A stretch of 64,000 nucleotides of DNA from Haematococcus lacustris. Taxonomy: Eukaryota; Chlorophyta; Chlorophyceae; Chlamydomonadales; Haematococcaceae. The stretch covers positions 5,474,703 through 5,538,702 of the forward strand of contig JASKMD010000020.1 of NCBI GenBank assembly GCA_030144725.1. The letters are read 5' to 3'. Each line of letters opens with the position of its first letter. Position 1 is the stretch's first letter. The notes under the pieces were generated by a model, which had not been told where the DNA came from, searched no databases, and saw only the letters and a list, made by a program, of their open reading frames with translations. The position numbers were made by a program, and so were the translations under genes. Positions 10,577 to 33,235 of this stretch are shown piece by piece.

Positions 10577-10780
10577 TTATGCTTCCGCGGGCATGTGTTG
10601 CATCCACTGCGCAAACTGCTGCCACTTAGCCTCTGGCTGTGGCTTAGGTCTGCGCTCCAGGACCCTCTTATTGAAGTAGATGAACGCCAGGAGCCACATG
10701 CGGCCCAACAGCAAGCTTGACCGCTTGTCGCAAGTGCGGCAGTGGGCATCGAAGGCTGCTGCATCGTCGACTGCATCCGC
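10577..10780 (-). pseudogene. hAT transposase C-terminal remnant
   Basis: The minus-strand frame opens after a TAG and runs 67 codons to TAA. It contains CDKRSSLLLGRMWLLAFIYF followed by NKRVLERRPK, which matches the hAT C-terminal dimerisation region (an RLxxxRxxxLxxxYFNxR-type pattern). The catalytic RNase H-like domain is absent. It is either the last exon of a decayed gene or a leftover after internal replacement of the element. Confidence 0.55.
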
Positions 10781-10893
10781 CTACGCGCATTTGATGAGCC
10801 TGGCGGATCCATCGCGTTGCTAGCACAGTCCTTAGAGCCACGGGCCGCGGTCACAGGGGCGGGCACTAGTCACACATTGACAAACAGACAAAA

Positions 10894-11294
10894 CAGATAG
10901 ATCACACCGTTAAAATTCTCCGCGGGGTTGCGATTTAGCCACACAGTGGGAGGGAGAATTTGCCCGACCCCTTCCCCTGGCGTTCTGCCGCCCCTGCCTC
11001 GTCGGCTTAGTGTGGGATGTGCGGCGCCCGCACCAGTGCGCCTCAAACGGGCAGATGGCAAAGGTGTGACCGCTCACTGCGTTGAACCCCGCGTTGAACA
11101 TGGCCGTCTCCTGTGGGCGCACATCGCCATCTGCACAGGATGACAGAGCTGAACATGAACCACATTGATAATGCCCTGCTCGTTGTTGAGAGCCCGCCCC
11201 CAGCCCAACGCTGAACGCTGCTCCACCACGCAATTCAGCCAGGTAACCCACGCCGAGAGTGGGTCGCAGGCCACACCGTGTAGTTCAGCACGAG
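10894..11294. repeat. left inverted arm inside the hAT element
   Basis: These 401 bp are the reverse complement of 12852-13252 with only a few mismatches (for example near 10993, 11047 and 11210). Both arms can be read as a 113-codon open frame (minus here, plus in the right arm) with several cysteines and a basic end, but I recognise no domain in it. Confidence 0.9.
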
Positions 11295-11920
11295 GCTTAC
11301 ACTTGCTAAGCATGACCGTGATGCATACATGCAAAGGGGGTATGTAGCAGGTGGCTACCACGTTTGCGGCCTTAGCGCATCACCGCGTGGTGGTGGTGTC
11401 CGTACAAGGGGCGTAGGTATTATGTGAGAAGAGGATACACGGCTAATGACCACAACCGTTTTCTTCATTACATCTTGACCATTCACAACTTACAAATCAC
11501 ATTGCGTGGCATGGAACTGAACGGAAGCTCAGCACAGCCATGCTTTTTTACCATGCAACAATCTTCTTAGATGAGCTCAAAGTTGCTGCTGATTGCTATT
11601 ACAAGACTGCACTGCCACACACCTACAGCCCGCTGCTGCTGTCCATGCACTGCTCATGCACTACAACCTGCTGCTCTTGCTGCAGCACACCTGCACCTCT
11701 TGCTGCAGCACACCTTGCTGCTACCTGCACTGCCACACACCCACAGCCTGCTGCTGCTGCCCATCCACTACTGCTGCTGCCCATGCACTGCTGCTCATGC
11801 ACTACAGCCTGCTGCTGTTGCTGCTCATGCACTAAAACACATGCACTGCAGCCTGCTGCTGCTGCTCATGCATAGCAACACACTGTAGCTACTTGCAGCC
11901 TGCACTGCCACACACCTACA

Positions 11921-12323
11921 GGCAGGGCAGGGCAGGGCAGGGCAGGGCAGGGCAGGGCAGGGCAGGGAAGGGCAGGGCAGGGCAGGGCAGGGCAGGGCAG
12001 GGCAGGGCAAGGCAGGGCAAGGCAGGGCAGGGCAGGGCAGGGCAGGGCAGGGCAGGGCAGGGCAGGGCAGGGCAGGGCAGGGCAGGGCAGGGCAGGGCAG
12101 GGCAGGGCAGGGCAGGGCAGGGCAGGGCAGGGCAGGGCAGGGCAGGGCAGGGCAGGGCAGGGCAGGGCAGGGCAGGGCAGGGCAGGGCAGGGCAGGGCAG
12201 GGCAGGGCAGGGCAGGGCAGGGCAGGGCAGGGCAGGGCAGGGCAGGGCAGGGCAGGGCAGGGCAGGGCAGGGCAGGGCAGGGCAGGGCAGGGCAGGGCAG
12301 GGCAGGGCAGGGCAGGGCAGGGC
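11921..12323 (+). repeat. (GGCAG)n pentamer satellite, about 80 units
   Basis: The array is nearly pure; a few units are GGCAA or GGAAG near its left end. It continues as a degenerate 'ggctgggagggggtggggca' array to about 12733. The long proline/alanine or glycine/arginine open frames it creates in every phase are artefacts of a 5-bp period. Confidence 0.97.
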
Positions 12324-12851
12324 AATACAAGGCTGGGAGGGGGTGGGGCAGGGCAGGGCAGGGAGGGGAGGGGCAACGCAAGGCTGGGAGGGGGTGGGGC
12401 AGGGCTTGGCAGGGAGGGGAGGGGAGGGGCAACGCAAGGCTGGGAGGGGGTGGGGCAGGGCTGGGTAGGGAGGGGAGGGGCAACGCAAGGCTGCGAGGGG
12501 GTGGGGCAGGGCTGGGAGGGGGTAGGGCAGGGCTGGGTAGGGAGGGAAGGGGCAACGCAAGGCTGGGAGGGGGTGGGGCAGGGCTGGGTAGGAAGGGGAG
12601 GGGCAACGCAAGGCTGGGAGGGGGTGGGGCAGGGATGGGAGGGGTGGGGCAGGGCTGGGTGGGGGTGGGGCAGGGCTGGGCAGGGAGGGGAGGGGCAATT
12701 CAAGGCTGGGAGGGGGTGGGGCAGGGCTGGGATGCTGCGGTCCTAGAGCTCCGGCTGGTCGTGGGTTGCACGTTGAGATGCACGCAGGGGAGCAGGCTGA
12801 CCTGGGCGGCTTCGCCTTCGCATAGGCTGGGCTGGCTGCGGGGCAGCACCG

Positions 12852-13252
12852 CTCGTGCTGAACTACACGGTGTGGCCTGCGACCCACTCTCGGCGTGGGT
12901 TACCTGGCTGAATTGCGTGGTGGAGCAGCGTTCAGCGTAGGGCTGGGGGCGGGCTCTCAACAACGAGCAGGGCATTATCAATGTGGTTCATGTTCAGCTC
13001 TGTCATCCTGTGCAGATGGCGATGTGCGCCCACAGGAGACGGCCATGTTCAACGCGGGGTTCAACGCAGTGAGCGGTCACACCTTTGCCATCTGCCCGTG
13101 TGAGGCGCACTGGTGCGGGCGCCGCACATCCCACACTAAGCCGACGAGGCAGGGACGGCAGAACGCCAGGGGAAGGGGTCGGGCAAATTCTCCCTCCCAC
13201 TGTGTGGCTAAATCGCAACCCCGCGGAGAATTTTAACGGTGTGATCTATCTG
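12852..13252. repeat. right inverted arm inside the hAT element
   Basis: This is the near-identical reverse complement of 10894-11294. High identity of the arms compared with single-copy neighbours suggests recent duplication or arm-to-arm gene conversion. Confidence 0.9.
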
Positions 13253-13358
13253 ACGAAAGACAGATTGCCAGACGAAAGACGGGTGGTTGAGACGAGAAGA
13301 CGACGTAGACGAAAGGCGTCGTCTTTTCGTCTGCAGACGACGTCTTGTCACAGCCCTG

Positions 13359-13366
13359 GTTGCATG
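13359..13366. repeat. 8-bp target-site duplication, right side of hAT element
   Basis: GTTGCATG, identical to 10051-10058. Confidence 0.9.
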
Positions 13367-13563
13367 TAAGCAAGCCGGATCTGTCACTACCTATCATCGT
13401 ATCACAATAATGTGATCGGAAAGGCTGCGTACATGCTGCCCCCGGCCTAGTAAGTTGGTCGGACGCCAGCGTGATGATGAATCCAGATGTTACCATCTGT
13501 TACGATTTGAAGCCGGTCAATTCCACTCAATATGTAGCGGCCAGCTTCCGCGATCTGACGCCA

Positions 13564-24837
<11,274 letters not shown>

Positions 24838-25740
24838 TTCTAGGACGCCCTTTCACTGCGACCTTAGCCAGGCTGCATCGTCTCCTTCATGAACTGGTCC
24901 TAGATAACCTGGCTGACTATGCCTGCATGTGAGTCAAGTCTCCTGCCTTGGCCCACGTCGCCCAGAGATAGATCAAAGCAGCGCCATTGCCTTGGCTTAA
25001 CAAAGGCATCTTGGCCATCTTGTCATCTTTGCTTCCCTTGCTTAACGTGGCTGAAGATGCGGCAATTGGTTAAGAACGACGCTTGCGCATCCATCATCAC
25101 AAGTTGCAGTGGGTGCAGTACGTTGCGGACACCGTGGAAGGGGTCTCACCGGCATTATTTGCTGTGCGCGCCGACCCCGGTAATAGATTTGGCGACGAGC
25201 GAGTATGCAGATACTTAATGATTTACCCCGTCTAGGCGTCCTGCACGCCAGGCAGGCATCGCGTTGGGTTGTGGCCGGACCACCGGCCCGCGGCGCCAGG
25301 CAGATAGGGATGTGGCTCGCAGGGATGTGGCTCAGCGCCTAAATGAGACCCGTCTCGTCGCTGTAAGTTGTCCGCGGTCACATGGGGTAGCGCGCGGGTA
25401 AGGACTGCGATGGCTTGCGCTGAATAACAGGAGTCGCCTGGGCTTACAGCGACCGTTACGACTTTTACGGCCCGTGCGGCATTCGCTACCTCCATCAGTG
25501 TACTGAGTTGTGATTTCAAACATGAAGGTTGTCACCGCGCATATGGAGGTGCCTGAGTACCACCCGTGTCACCCATTCAAAGGCAGCAATATATTAACCC
25601 GTGAACGCCCACTTTCCCTTCAGTGGGTGTGTGTTGCACCTCTCATTTTCCAGAGTTTCTACAGGTCACCCTTTGCACCCTTGGCATCCTCCCGCAATAT
25701 GCTGCCACACTACAACGTCCGCACCCCCTGGAGTGCTGCT
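24838..25740. other. divergent intergenic region (M16 gene / Cys-rich gene)
   Basis: The M16 gene starts leftwards at about 24837 and the Cys-rich gene starts rightwards at 25741, so both promoters should be here. Composition is more balanced than in the flanking introns. I identify no specific regulatory site and no RNA gene. Confidence 0.35.
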
Positions 25741-28155
25741 ATGTGCGCTTTCGTGTTTCGCCAGCGCGGACTTACGACGGCGAGATTGCTGGTGGTGGCG
25801 AGTTTGCTGCTGGCGTTATTGTACCCTGGTGAGTCCTAGGGGTATGCGTGTGGCGCTACGAGGTGCGGTGTACGAACGACCGAGACCCATCGCCGTGACA
25901 AGGGCCTCGCTTAATTTGCGTTGCTTGCCGTAACAGACTCGGCACCCCATTATGCCTCGCGCGGCCGCCCCGCAGCTGCTGCCTAGCCCTCAGCTTCAGC
26001 TTGGCTCTGCCAGAGCCTTGCCGTCAGCTTTCCGTCACGGTAGCTGCTGTTGCTGGTGCCGCCTGCACAGTTACCACTGTCCTGTTGGTGCTGCTGTGGC
26101 TACTTCTGCTGCACAGGCCCAGTTTCATGCCGGAGGTATTGGGGTGCTGACTGCTCCCAGCAGATCACCACCTTGGCTGACGGCTGCAAGTCTGAGCTGG
26201 CCAACGTGATGCGCATCCGCAACCTGACCAACAGCAACCTATTTGTGCGTGACCCAGCTTACAGGCCATGTGTCACTGACGCGCACACTGCATGCAGCTG
26301 CCTGGCATAGGGCTGTGCATTGCCACGCCTGCAGTCGCTGAAGGCCACAGTTGCTGTGACATGCCACCATTCATTGTTCATGTCATTCAGTAGCACGTGA
26401 ACGTAATATAGTGTGGATCTAGCATGGCTCTGGTTTGAGTGTGTTTGACCGACCAGCCAGGTAGCAAGGGGCCAGGCAGCAGGGGCCACAGCAAGGGTTG
26501 GGGTGGCGGTGTGGATGGTGTTGCTTACAGGGGTGGGTCTGCATGCACCTCCTTAGCTGCCCAGCTGAGTGCATGGGCATGTTTGCATCTGATGCCCGCC
26601 CAGGGGGGCTAGCCATGTCGGCATGCCATGCATGCTGACTCACGCGCCATGTGCTGCTCCATGTCTGCCAGCAGGGCCCGGCAGCTCCGCCCCCACCACC
26701 AGCCGTGGTGTCGCAGTACGCCGCCCGCTTGGACAGGCTGAGGCCTGGCAAGGCGTGCTGCAAGGCAGCCTGCCAGTTCACCGCCGCGGTGCGCGGCCAC
26801 GCCTGGCTGCCCGTGCAGGGGCTAGGGAGACTCGGGGCCTTGGGACCTGAGCTGAGGCTTGATGGCTCAGGGGCTGGGGGCTAGTGCTAGTAGTAAGGGT
26901 TTGGGGGTGGGAGTGTAAGGGTTGGGGCATTGGGTTGTCAGGGGACTAGGCAGGGTTCAAGGCTGAGCTGAGGCTTGAGGGGCCAGGGGCTAGAGGCTCA
27001 GGGGTGATAGGTGATAGGGTTTGGGGTATAGGAGTACAAGGCTGCGGCATAGTATTCACAGCTTAAAGGCTAGGCAGAGGGCTACACTAGGGTTTGCTAT
27101 TAGAGTTTACCGTTAGGGCTTACCGACAGGGTGGACCTCCAGGGTTTACTGTTAGGGTGTACTGTTAGGGTTTACTGTTAGGGTTTACTGTTAGGGTTTA
27201 CTGTTAGGGTTTACTGTTAGGGTTTACTGTTAGGGTTTACTGTTAGGGTGTACTGTTAGGGTTCAGGGTGTAGTGGCTCAGGGCTCAGGGGTTGGGGGTT
27301 AGGGTTTGGGAGCACTGGGTCTAGGGTTTGGGGTTAGGGTTTAGGATCAGGGCCAGGGTCATGGGGCATGGGCCTCGGGGGCCTGTAGGGCCTGAGGAGG
27401 TTCAGGCCTGGCCATGGTGTTGGGCTCACGTGGCTGGGCCGGTCGGCAGTAGTGACGGAGGTGGCCTAGGGTATAGGGTACAGATGTTGGGGTAGGAGAT
27501 TTCCAGGCAGCAGGTTGTTGTGGCACAGCTGAGCATGGTCTGGGTTCAGCAAGGGCTGAGAGGAGCTGGATCAGCTGCGGGACAGGCAGCTAGAAGGTCG
27601 GCAGCAGTGACGGATGTGGGTGCTTCATGTTTGCTGTGCCATTGGCTGGAGCTGGGGCTCCTCGAGCAGCGCTGCCCGCTGCTGGCTGCAGCTGTGCGGC
27701 TGCACCAAGGGGAGGCCGGTGGAGAGCGACCGGGGCGGCCTGGCCCAGTTTTACACGGAATGTGAGTCAGGGCAAGGCAGGCGGCCGGGTCAGGGCAGGC
27801 GGCTGGGTCAGGGCAGGGCAGGCGGCTGGGTCAGCGGCAGGATCCACCATGCTGCAGGGCGGTAATGTGGTAATGAGGTGGCAAAGCAAGAGCCAGGGCC
27901 AGGCCCAGCAACCAGCCCACACACCCCACGACCCCCTGCCAGGCAGCAGGGCCGTGAGAGGAAGGCCAGCAGCCAGGACGTGCCCCTGCCCCACAACTCA
28001 GCACCGCCACAGGTGCTGACCACTGCCAGCGACTCGCCTGCCCCCCAGCTGCCCCCCAGCTGCCCCCCAGCTGCCCCCTGGCTGCCGTCTGCAGACACAC
28101 TGAGCTGCGCCCAAAAGTGCACCTTCAACAGTATCCACGACGGCACAGGTACAGA
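25741..28155 (+). CDS. probable secreted Cys-rich protein, multi-exon, family unknown
   Basis: Exon 1 (25741-25830) encodes a classical signal peptide, MCAFVFRQRGL then LLVVASLLLALLYPG, and ends in a strong GTGAGT donor in phase 1. The next exon begins after an AG near 26121 and restores the frame, reading PVSCRRYWGADCSQQ, then LADGCKSELANVMRIRNLTN; it can either splice at a GTGCGT near 26244 or run to the TAG at 26308. Later plausible exons include about 26672-26790 (SQYAARLDRLRPGKACCKAA), about 27692-27762 (CGCTKGRPVESDRG) and 28012-28149 (SADTLSCAQKCTFNSIHDG, with a GTACAG donor). The many cysteines and the leader suggest an extracellular or endomembrane protein. A short, two-exon version of about 90 residues is also possible. 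Function is not recognised. Confidence 0.45.
26880..27380 (+). repeat. degenerate telomere-like repeats, including a 13-bp AGGGTTTACTGTT array
   Basis: The core at about 27105-27260 is a tandem AGGGTTTACTGTT array (around ten units, some with GTGTACTG variants). It is flanked by irregular GGGTTTGGGGTTAGGG-type sequence. The pattern resembles interstitial, decayed telomeric sequence (chlorophyte telomeres are TTTAGGG/TTTTAGGG), but a local minisatellite with similar wording is possible. Confidence 0.6.
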
Positions 28156-30318
28156 GCTGGGTCACAGAGCTGGGTACTGCTGCTGTACTGCTGTACTGCA
28201 GTGGCAGTGCAGTGCCTTGTGTGACAGTCTACCTCATCACACCCTGGGATCAATAGGGGGTTGGTGAGGGGCAGGGAGGGGTGATGAGGGGTGGGGAGGA
28301 GCGGTGCAGCGGAGAGGAAAGGGATGAGAGGGTGGTGCTGCATGCTTAAGCCCTGTCACAGATTGGGCGGGGAGGAGTATGGGTGGGGAGGGGTGGGGAG
28401 GGGTGGGTGAGGAGTATGGGTGGGGAGGGGTGGGTGAGGGGCGGGGAGGAGTATGCTTCAGCCCTGTCACAGAGCCCTGTCTACATGCTGCCGCCTTGCT
28501 GCTCCATGTGCCATCAAGCTGCGCGCCCTTCACCGCGTGCCCTGCCCTAGGGTAGCCTGGCCTGATCATGCAGGGCACACCCCAGCATTGCCTCACCACA
28601 CCCGCCAGGGTTTGCTGGGCAGGCTGCATGGTGTGGTGGCAGATGATGGTGTGGAGGCTGGGGTGCAAAGGGGAGGAGGTGCAAAGGGGAGGGGACGAAG
28701 TCTGCACCCCTCATGGTCTCTGGGCATGCTGCTTGTGTCAAAGAGGCCAAGCCAGTGGGAGGGGTGAGGGGCAGTCGTGTGGTTGCTCTTGCGCTGCTTC
28801 TGCAGGGTCCTGCCCGGCAGGCATTGACCCAGTGGCTGCGCAGAAGAACTGCCCTGCCTAGCCTGGCTGTGGTCAGGTCAGGGGGGGGTAGAGGCGGGGT
28901 TGGGTGGGGCTGGGTGGGAGGCAGGCAGGGGGTGAGGGGTTGGGCAGGTCTGTTTCTTTCAACGCTGAGGACCCTGACGGACCAGGTGTCCTCCTCAGGA
29001 GGGGAAAGGGTAAAGTGCCACACAGGCCAGGGGGAACAGGGGTAGGCCGGGGTACCTTCACTTGCAGGTCAGCCTTCCAGTGGGCTGAGGGGTGTCATGG
29101 GTGTTGATTGGCTAAGGTGGTTTAAAGCATGGTGGCTGAGGTGGAGGATGCCGCTGTTGGGTGTTGTGGCGGCTGGCATTGGGGCAGCAGTGCAGCAGCA
29201 GCAGCAGGGCAGACGGGGCGAACGCCCAGCAGCCCACCCTGGTCTTTGTGGTGTCGCAGGGCCGGCAGACGGGAGGTCAAGGTCAAGGTAAGGGCAGTTG
29301 CTCGAGGCTAGGGTCAGGGTAGGAGTTAAAGTAGCGGCTTCAGATGAGGTTTAGTTGAAGGCTGGGCAGGACATCCGGCTGTTTGACTCGAGAACCTACT
29401 ATCGTCATCGTCCATCACGGTTATCATCATGATCACCACAACTACTCTCATGATTTGTCTAGCCTCTAGCTTCATGCCTGTGCAGCACGCAGAGCTTGGC
29501 CCAGATGTGCGATTCACTGAACACTGAACACGACGCTTACGGTGCTCCGTAGCGACACACCTGCAGTGCGGTAGGGTAGAGATGAACCTGCGGCGGATGA
29601 CATGTCTTGAGAGCAGCTCGCTGCGCCGCCGTGCTTTGGGCCAGACCAGGACACTCGTGTGGGTACACGGGGGTGTCCTGTCCGTATAGTGTCCTATTCA
29701 TGTATGTCAACTTATGTCACTCTGCACTATTGGCATGCATGTTCCACAGTGAAGTGGGGGTGCAACTTGTGTTGAGGATTAGGGCGCAGATGAGTGTGCA
29801 TGCAAGCCTCCAAATGTTTCTACAGTGGCACTTGCATGTAGGCACTCGGTCTATGGCCAATTTTCCGCTGTAGTTGAGGTATGGACGAGTGTCCATGGTG
29901 GGAACAACATGTATGCTGCCATCACCAAGCAAGCAGGGAGTGAGCAATGAATTATGTTTGTCTATAGATGAGCTAGTAGCTATGATAAGCTAGTTGCTTG
30001 CATGTCACATCTTTATGTATGAGATGATGGGGTAAAACCAGGGTTGGGACACCAGCGTTCTTTCACACTTGCATTTTTGCGTGCTTGGATGGAATTTCAA
30101 TGCAAGAATGCAAGATCTTAATGCAACGCGGCCACGGAACGCGGCCACAAGCATTCTGCTGTAGTCGTCGCGCGAGCCTAAGCCATCAGCTCTACTCGTC
30201 TGATCTTTTGGGTGCTGCCGGGTGCTGGGGGCTATCGGAATTGCATTCGTGTAGTGTAACGTTGCATTCTTGCGCTATACATAAGTACAATGCAACAATG
30301 AAAGAAAAACTACAGTTT
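28156..30318. other. no gene firmly identified
   Basis: A possible exon at about 29200-29286 (plus, reading PTLVFVVSQGRQTGG before GTAAGG) may be a 3' exon of the Cys-rich gene. G-rich imperfect repeats ('ggtggggaggagtatg') lie around 28265-28450. From about 29320 to 30318 the DNA is less GC-rich and I see nothing coding. Confidence 0.3.
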
Positions 30319-30325
30319 CCACAAG
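30319..30325. repeat. 7-bp target-site duplication, left
   Basis: CCACAAG directly before the left TIR; identical to 33261-33267. Confidence 0.8.
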
Positions 30326-30350
30326 TCAGGTTAGACAAGCAAGGGGAAAA
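30326..30350 (+). repeat. left 25-bp terminal inverted repeat
   Basis: Begins TCAGGTTAGACAAGC and ends GGGGAAAA; a perfect reverse complement of 33236-33260. Homology stops immediately inside both ends. Confidence 0.9.
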
Positions 30351-30979
30351 TTGGGCACTATGCTGTTCTCCACATTCAGACCACCATTTGCTACCGCGGT
30401 TGCACCGCTAGCTTCAGCGTGCTAGAAAAGTTAGCGGCGTTGAAGCGCAGGCCTGCAGGCTGAACATGGTTGTTTGGGCCTAAAGTTGTGTCCACGCAAC
30501 AAGGTCGCTGTAGGTAGCTACAGACATACGTATAAAGTCCAAGGCCGGGGCCCGTCTCTCTCGCTAGCCAGGTCCGTTCAGTCGGTTGTACTGGGTAGCT
30601 CGGCTTCCTAGCTCCCGCAAAGCTGTGAATGTTAGTACTGCCCCGCAACCACAAACTCCAGCTCCGAACCCTCCTATCTCATAACATGTGCGGTGTGCCA
30701 AAAAAGCTGTTTGCGGCTGGCCCGTCCGGCCCTCAACCATACATCATTACATTCAACCTCACATCATTACATTATAACATCCAACCTACACTTGTGTTCT
30801 CTGTAAACTGTCACTTGTCTTCTCTGTAACCGGTCACTTGTGTTGTGTGGCATTCACTGCATGCATGCTAGGGCTCTGGCACTTGCAAGGGCTAGGCTCA
30901 GGGTCAACACCGTATCCAAGGGGCTGATTAAGGCTGGGCAGGGCAGGGCTGGGCTCGGCAACAAAGGCAAGCTTTGTTG

Positions 30980-32310
30980 TCAGCGCATCCGCATAACGCT
31001 GTCGGGAGCATGGCGCTTCGAAGGGGTGAGTGCTGCCACTGCTGGTGCTTGCTGATGCTGCTGTTGCTGATGCTGTGAGATTGCTTCCAAGCACTGGATT
31101 CTACTCTTTGTACCCTTGGTGGCTAGGTTCAGTCGGACACAAAGCTGCTTGAGGTGATTCAGCGTGATGCCCTTCTGTGGCAAGGCTGGTAGGTGTGGCT
31201 GCTGACTATTGTACACATGCCTAGCTGTGTCTTCAAGATGCTGCAGTTTGTTGGTGATGTCCGCCTGTCGTTGCTGTCGTGCTGTGTTTTGATCCCTTGC
31301 GCTTGCTGCTGAGCTGTACTCCTCCCTTGTGGGTAACTTAACCGGGAGGGTGATGCGTTGCATAGCCCGCAACACCTTGCGTGCCTGTGATGCCTGTTTG
31401 GCTGTGTGCAAAGGCTTAGACACTGCACCACCCTGAGCACCAGCAGGGCTGGCTGCACCACCCTGAGCACCCGGAGGGCTGGCTGCAGCTCCCAGGGCAC
31501 CCGCAGGGCTGGCTGCAGCTCCCAGGGCACCCGCATGGCTGGCTGCAGCTCTCAGGGCACCTGCAGGGCTGGCTGCACCACCCAGGGCACCCGCATGGCT
31601 GGCTGCACCACCCTGAGCACCTGCAGGGCTGGTTGCACCACCCAGGGCACCCGCATGGCTGGCTGCAGCTCCCAGGGCACCTGCAGGGCTGGCTGCAGCT
31701 CCCAGGGCACCCGCAGGGCTGGCTGCACCACCCAGGGCACCTGCAGGGCTGGCTGCAGCTCCCAGGGCACCCGCAGGGCTGGCTGCACCACCCAGGGCAT
31801 CCGCAGGGCTGGCTGCACCACCCAGGGCATCATCTGACAAATAGTCACTCAACCAGCTGTTGGTGTCCTCCACTGTCATCTTGATGCGTCCTGACACACC
31901 CTCCTCTTTCATGCGTAACACCTTGTCGTCATTGAGGGGCTTCAATGCTGTCTCGCTTGCTCCTGCTCCAGCAATGCTGCTGATGCATGCTCCTCCCATG
32001 GGCATGATGCATGCATGCTCCTCCCATGGGCATGATGCATGATGCATGCCATGGGCATGATGCATGCCGTACCTTCAATCGTGCCAGCTCATTTGCAGCA
32101 GAGATTGCGACAATGTGGGCATGGAGGTCAGCTTGCTGCAGAAGGTCATGGAGTTGCTTTTCCATCAGCTGCTGCTGTTGCTGCCAGTCCTCCTGCCGCT
32201 GCTGCCAGTCCTGGTGCTGCTGCTGCCAGTCCTGCTGTTGCTGCTGCCAGTCTTGCTTCTCCCGTTCATGCTCTTCCAGCACTACTTGTAGACGCTGTTC
32301 AGTGGCCTAA
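30980..32310 (-). CDS. transposon-borne SAP-like protein with decapeptide repeats
   Basis: Upstream exon (acceptor near 32310): ATEQRLQVVLEEHEREKQD, then repeated DWQQQ/QDWQQ units forming a Q-rich coiled coil, then LHAHIVAISAANELARLK before a GTACGG donor near 32072. The next exon starts near 31972 (GASETALKPLNDDKVLRMK) and holds about 14 tandem decapeptides of the ALGGAASPAG/ALGAAASPAG type (31430-31832). After that come a basic stretch and a SAP-like helix-turn-helix (GITLNHLKQLCVRLNLATKG), followed by a glutamine tract and a short basic end. SAP domains bind DNA, so a DNA-binding accessory protein of the transposon is plausible. Further 5' exons may lie in 32400-33120. No catalytic domain was seen. 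Confidence 0.55.
31430..31832 (-). repeat. 30-bp coding minisatellite (decapeptide repeat)
   Basis: About 14 units of 30 bp, each encoding ALG(G/A)A(A)SPAG-like decapeptides on the minus strand. Units alternate between GCTGCAGCTCCC and GCTGCACCACCC variants, a pattern expected from unequal exchange among units. The frame is kept throughout. Confidence 0.9.
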
Positions 32311-33235
32311 AAACAACAATGCAACACCACATGCATCGGTATGGGAAAGGGCTGGGCTGGGCTGGGCTGGGCCTTGCCTGGGCTTGGTTAGCGATGAAGC
32401 CAGCAGTGCGGGTCCATGGCGCACGGCCAGTGGATACAAGCGCAGCCATTCTAGCGGACCCGGCTAGGCTTCGCTTCGAGCGCCTGGTCATGGCTCAAAA
32501 CCATCTAAGTGCGGCTGCCATCGACCGAAAGGTCCATCAACGACTCCGACGGCAGGACAAGAGTCGTTGCTTCCGAACTTTACACTTCAGGCTGGCGGAT
32601 AGGCCATCATTGCGGGCAAAAAGTCCCTGGCATGGCTGAGGTATGTTTTTACCTATTTTAGTAGCAGCAGACAGCTTGTAGCGCATCCGCAAGAGTTAAC
32701 AATTGTGGATGTAACTAATACGGTTCTCCTGGTCTTCATTGCAAGGCATTTGACACGCTTGGTATACAGTTAGATCTTTTGGCAGTGTGTCCCTCACCAC
32801 CACTCGCTATTGACCGAACTGATGCATGATGAGGTCAGGTCAGCGCCTAGGGGTGAGTGTGTGGTACAGCTAGCTGCTGAAGAAGTTTCAGGTCCAAAGC
32901 CTCACGGCGTACCCCCTCAACCCGGCCATGAGACAAGCCCCTAGCAAGCAGCATGTAGCACACACTGTAGACACCCAGTAGGCACCTGGACATCGCCGAG
33001 GACATCGCCGCAACAGCACACATACTTAAGGGCGCAAATAAGAGCGATGGAGCGCTTCTGGCGTTGTGTGCTGGTCGGGGCATCCGAACATTGGACGGGG
33101 TCGCGGACCAGCCGATCACCATAGGCCTGTTCCTCTGAGCCGATGCTAAGCTGCGCGGCGCTGCGACAAGGCGTGTAATTCTTACATCGTGAAGCGGTGT
33201 ATAGCGTCAGTTAGGTCCGTCCGAAAAATGACGAT

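Larger units (their letters stand above)
10059..13358. mobile_element. hAT-superfamily DNA transposon, non-autonomous, with internal inverted arms and satellite
   Basis: The 3.3-kb element starts CAGGGCTGTGCAAGACG and ends with the inverted form of CAGGGCTGTGACAAGACG, a typical hAT terminus, and is bracketed by the perfect 8-bp duplication GTTGCATG. Both ends carry several copies of a GACGAAAGACG-type motif in direct and inverted orientation within about 110 bp, probably transposase-binding sites. Inside lie a transposase C-terminal remnant (10577-10780), two 401-bp inverted arms (10894-11294 and 12852-13252), a GGCAG satellite (11921-12323) and a degenerate G-rich array up to about 12733. 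No full transposase is present, so it must have been moved in trans. Confidence 0.9.

Noticed and set aside
11825..12887. Long Pro/Ala/Leu/Cys open frames on the minus strand (up to 323 codons) and Gly/Arg frames on plus
   Set aside because: They are forced by the GGCAG pentamer, which is open in several phases; there is no non-repeat domain or splice context.
32319..32639. Plus-strand 106-codon frame inside the 25-bp-TIR element
   Set aside because: The visible gene of the element is on the minus strand, and the first third of this frame is GGGCT repeat; no domain seen.
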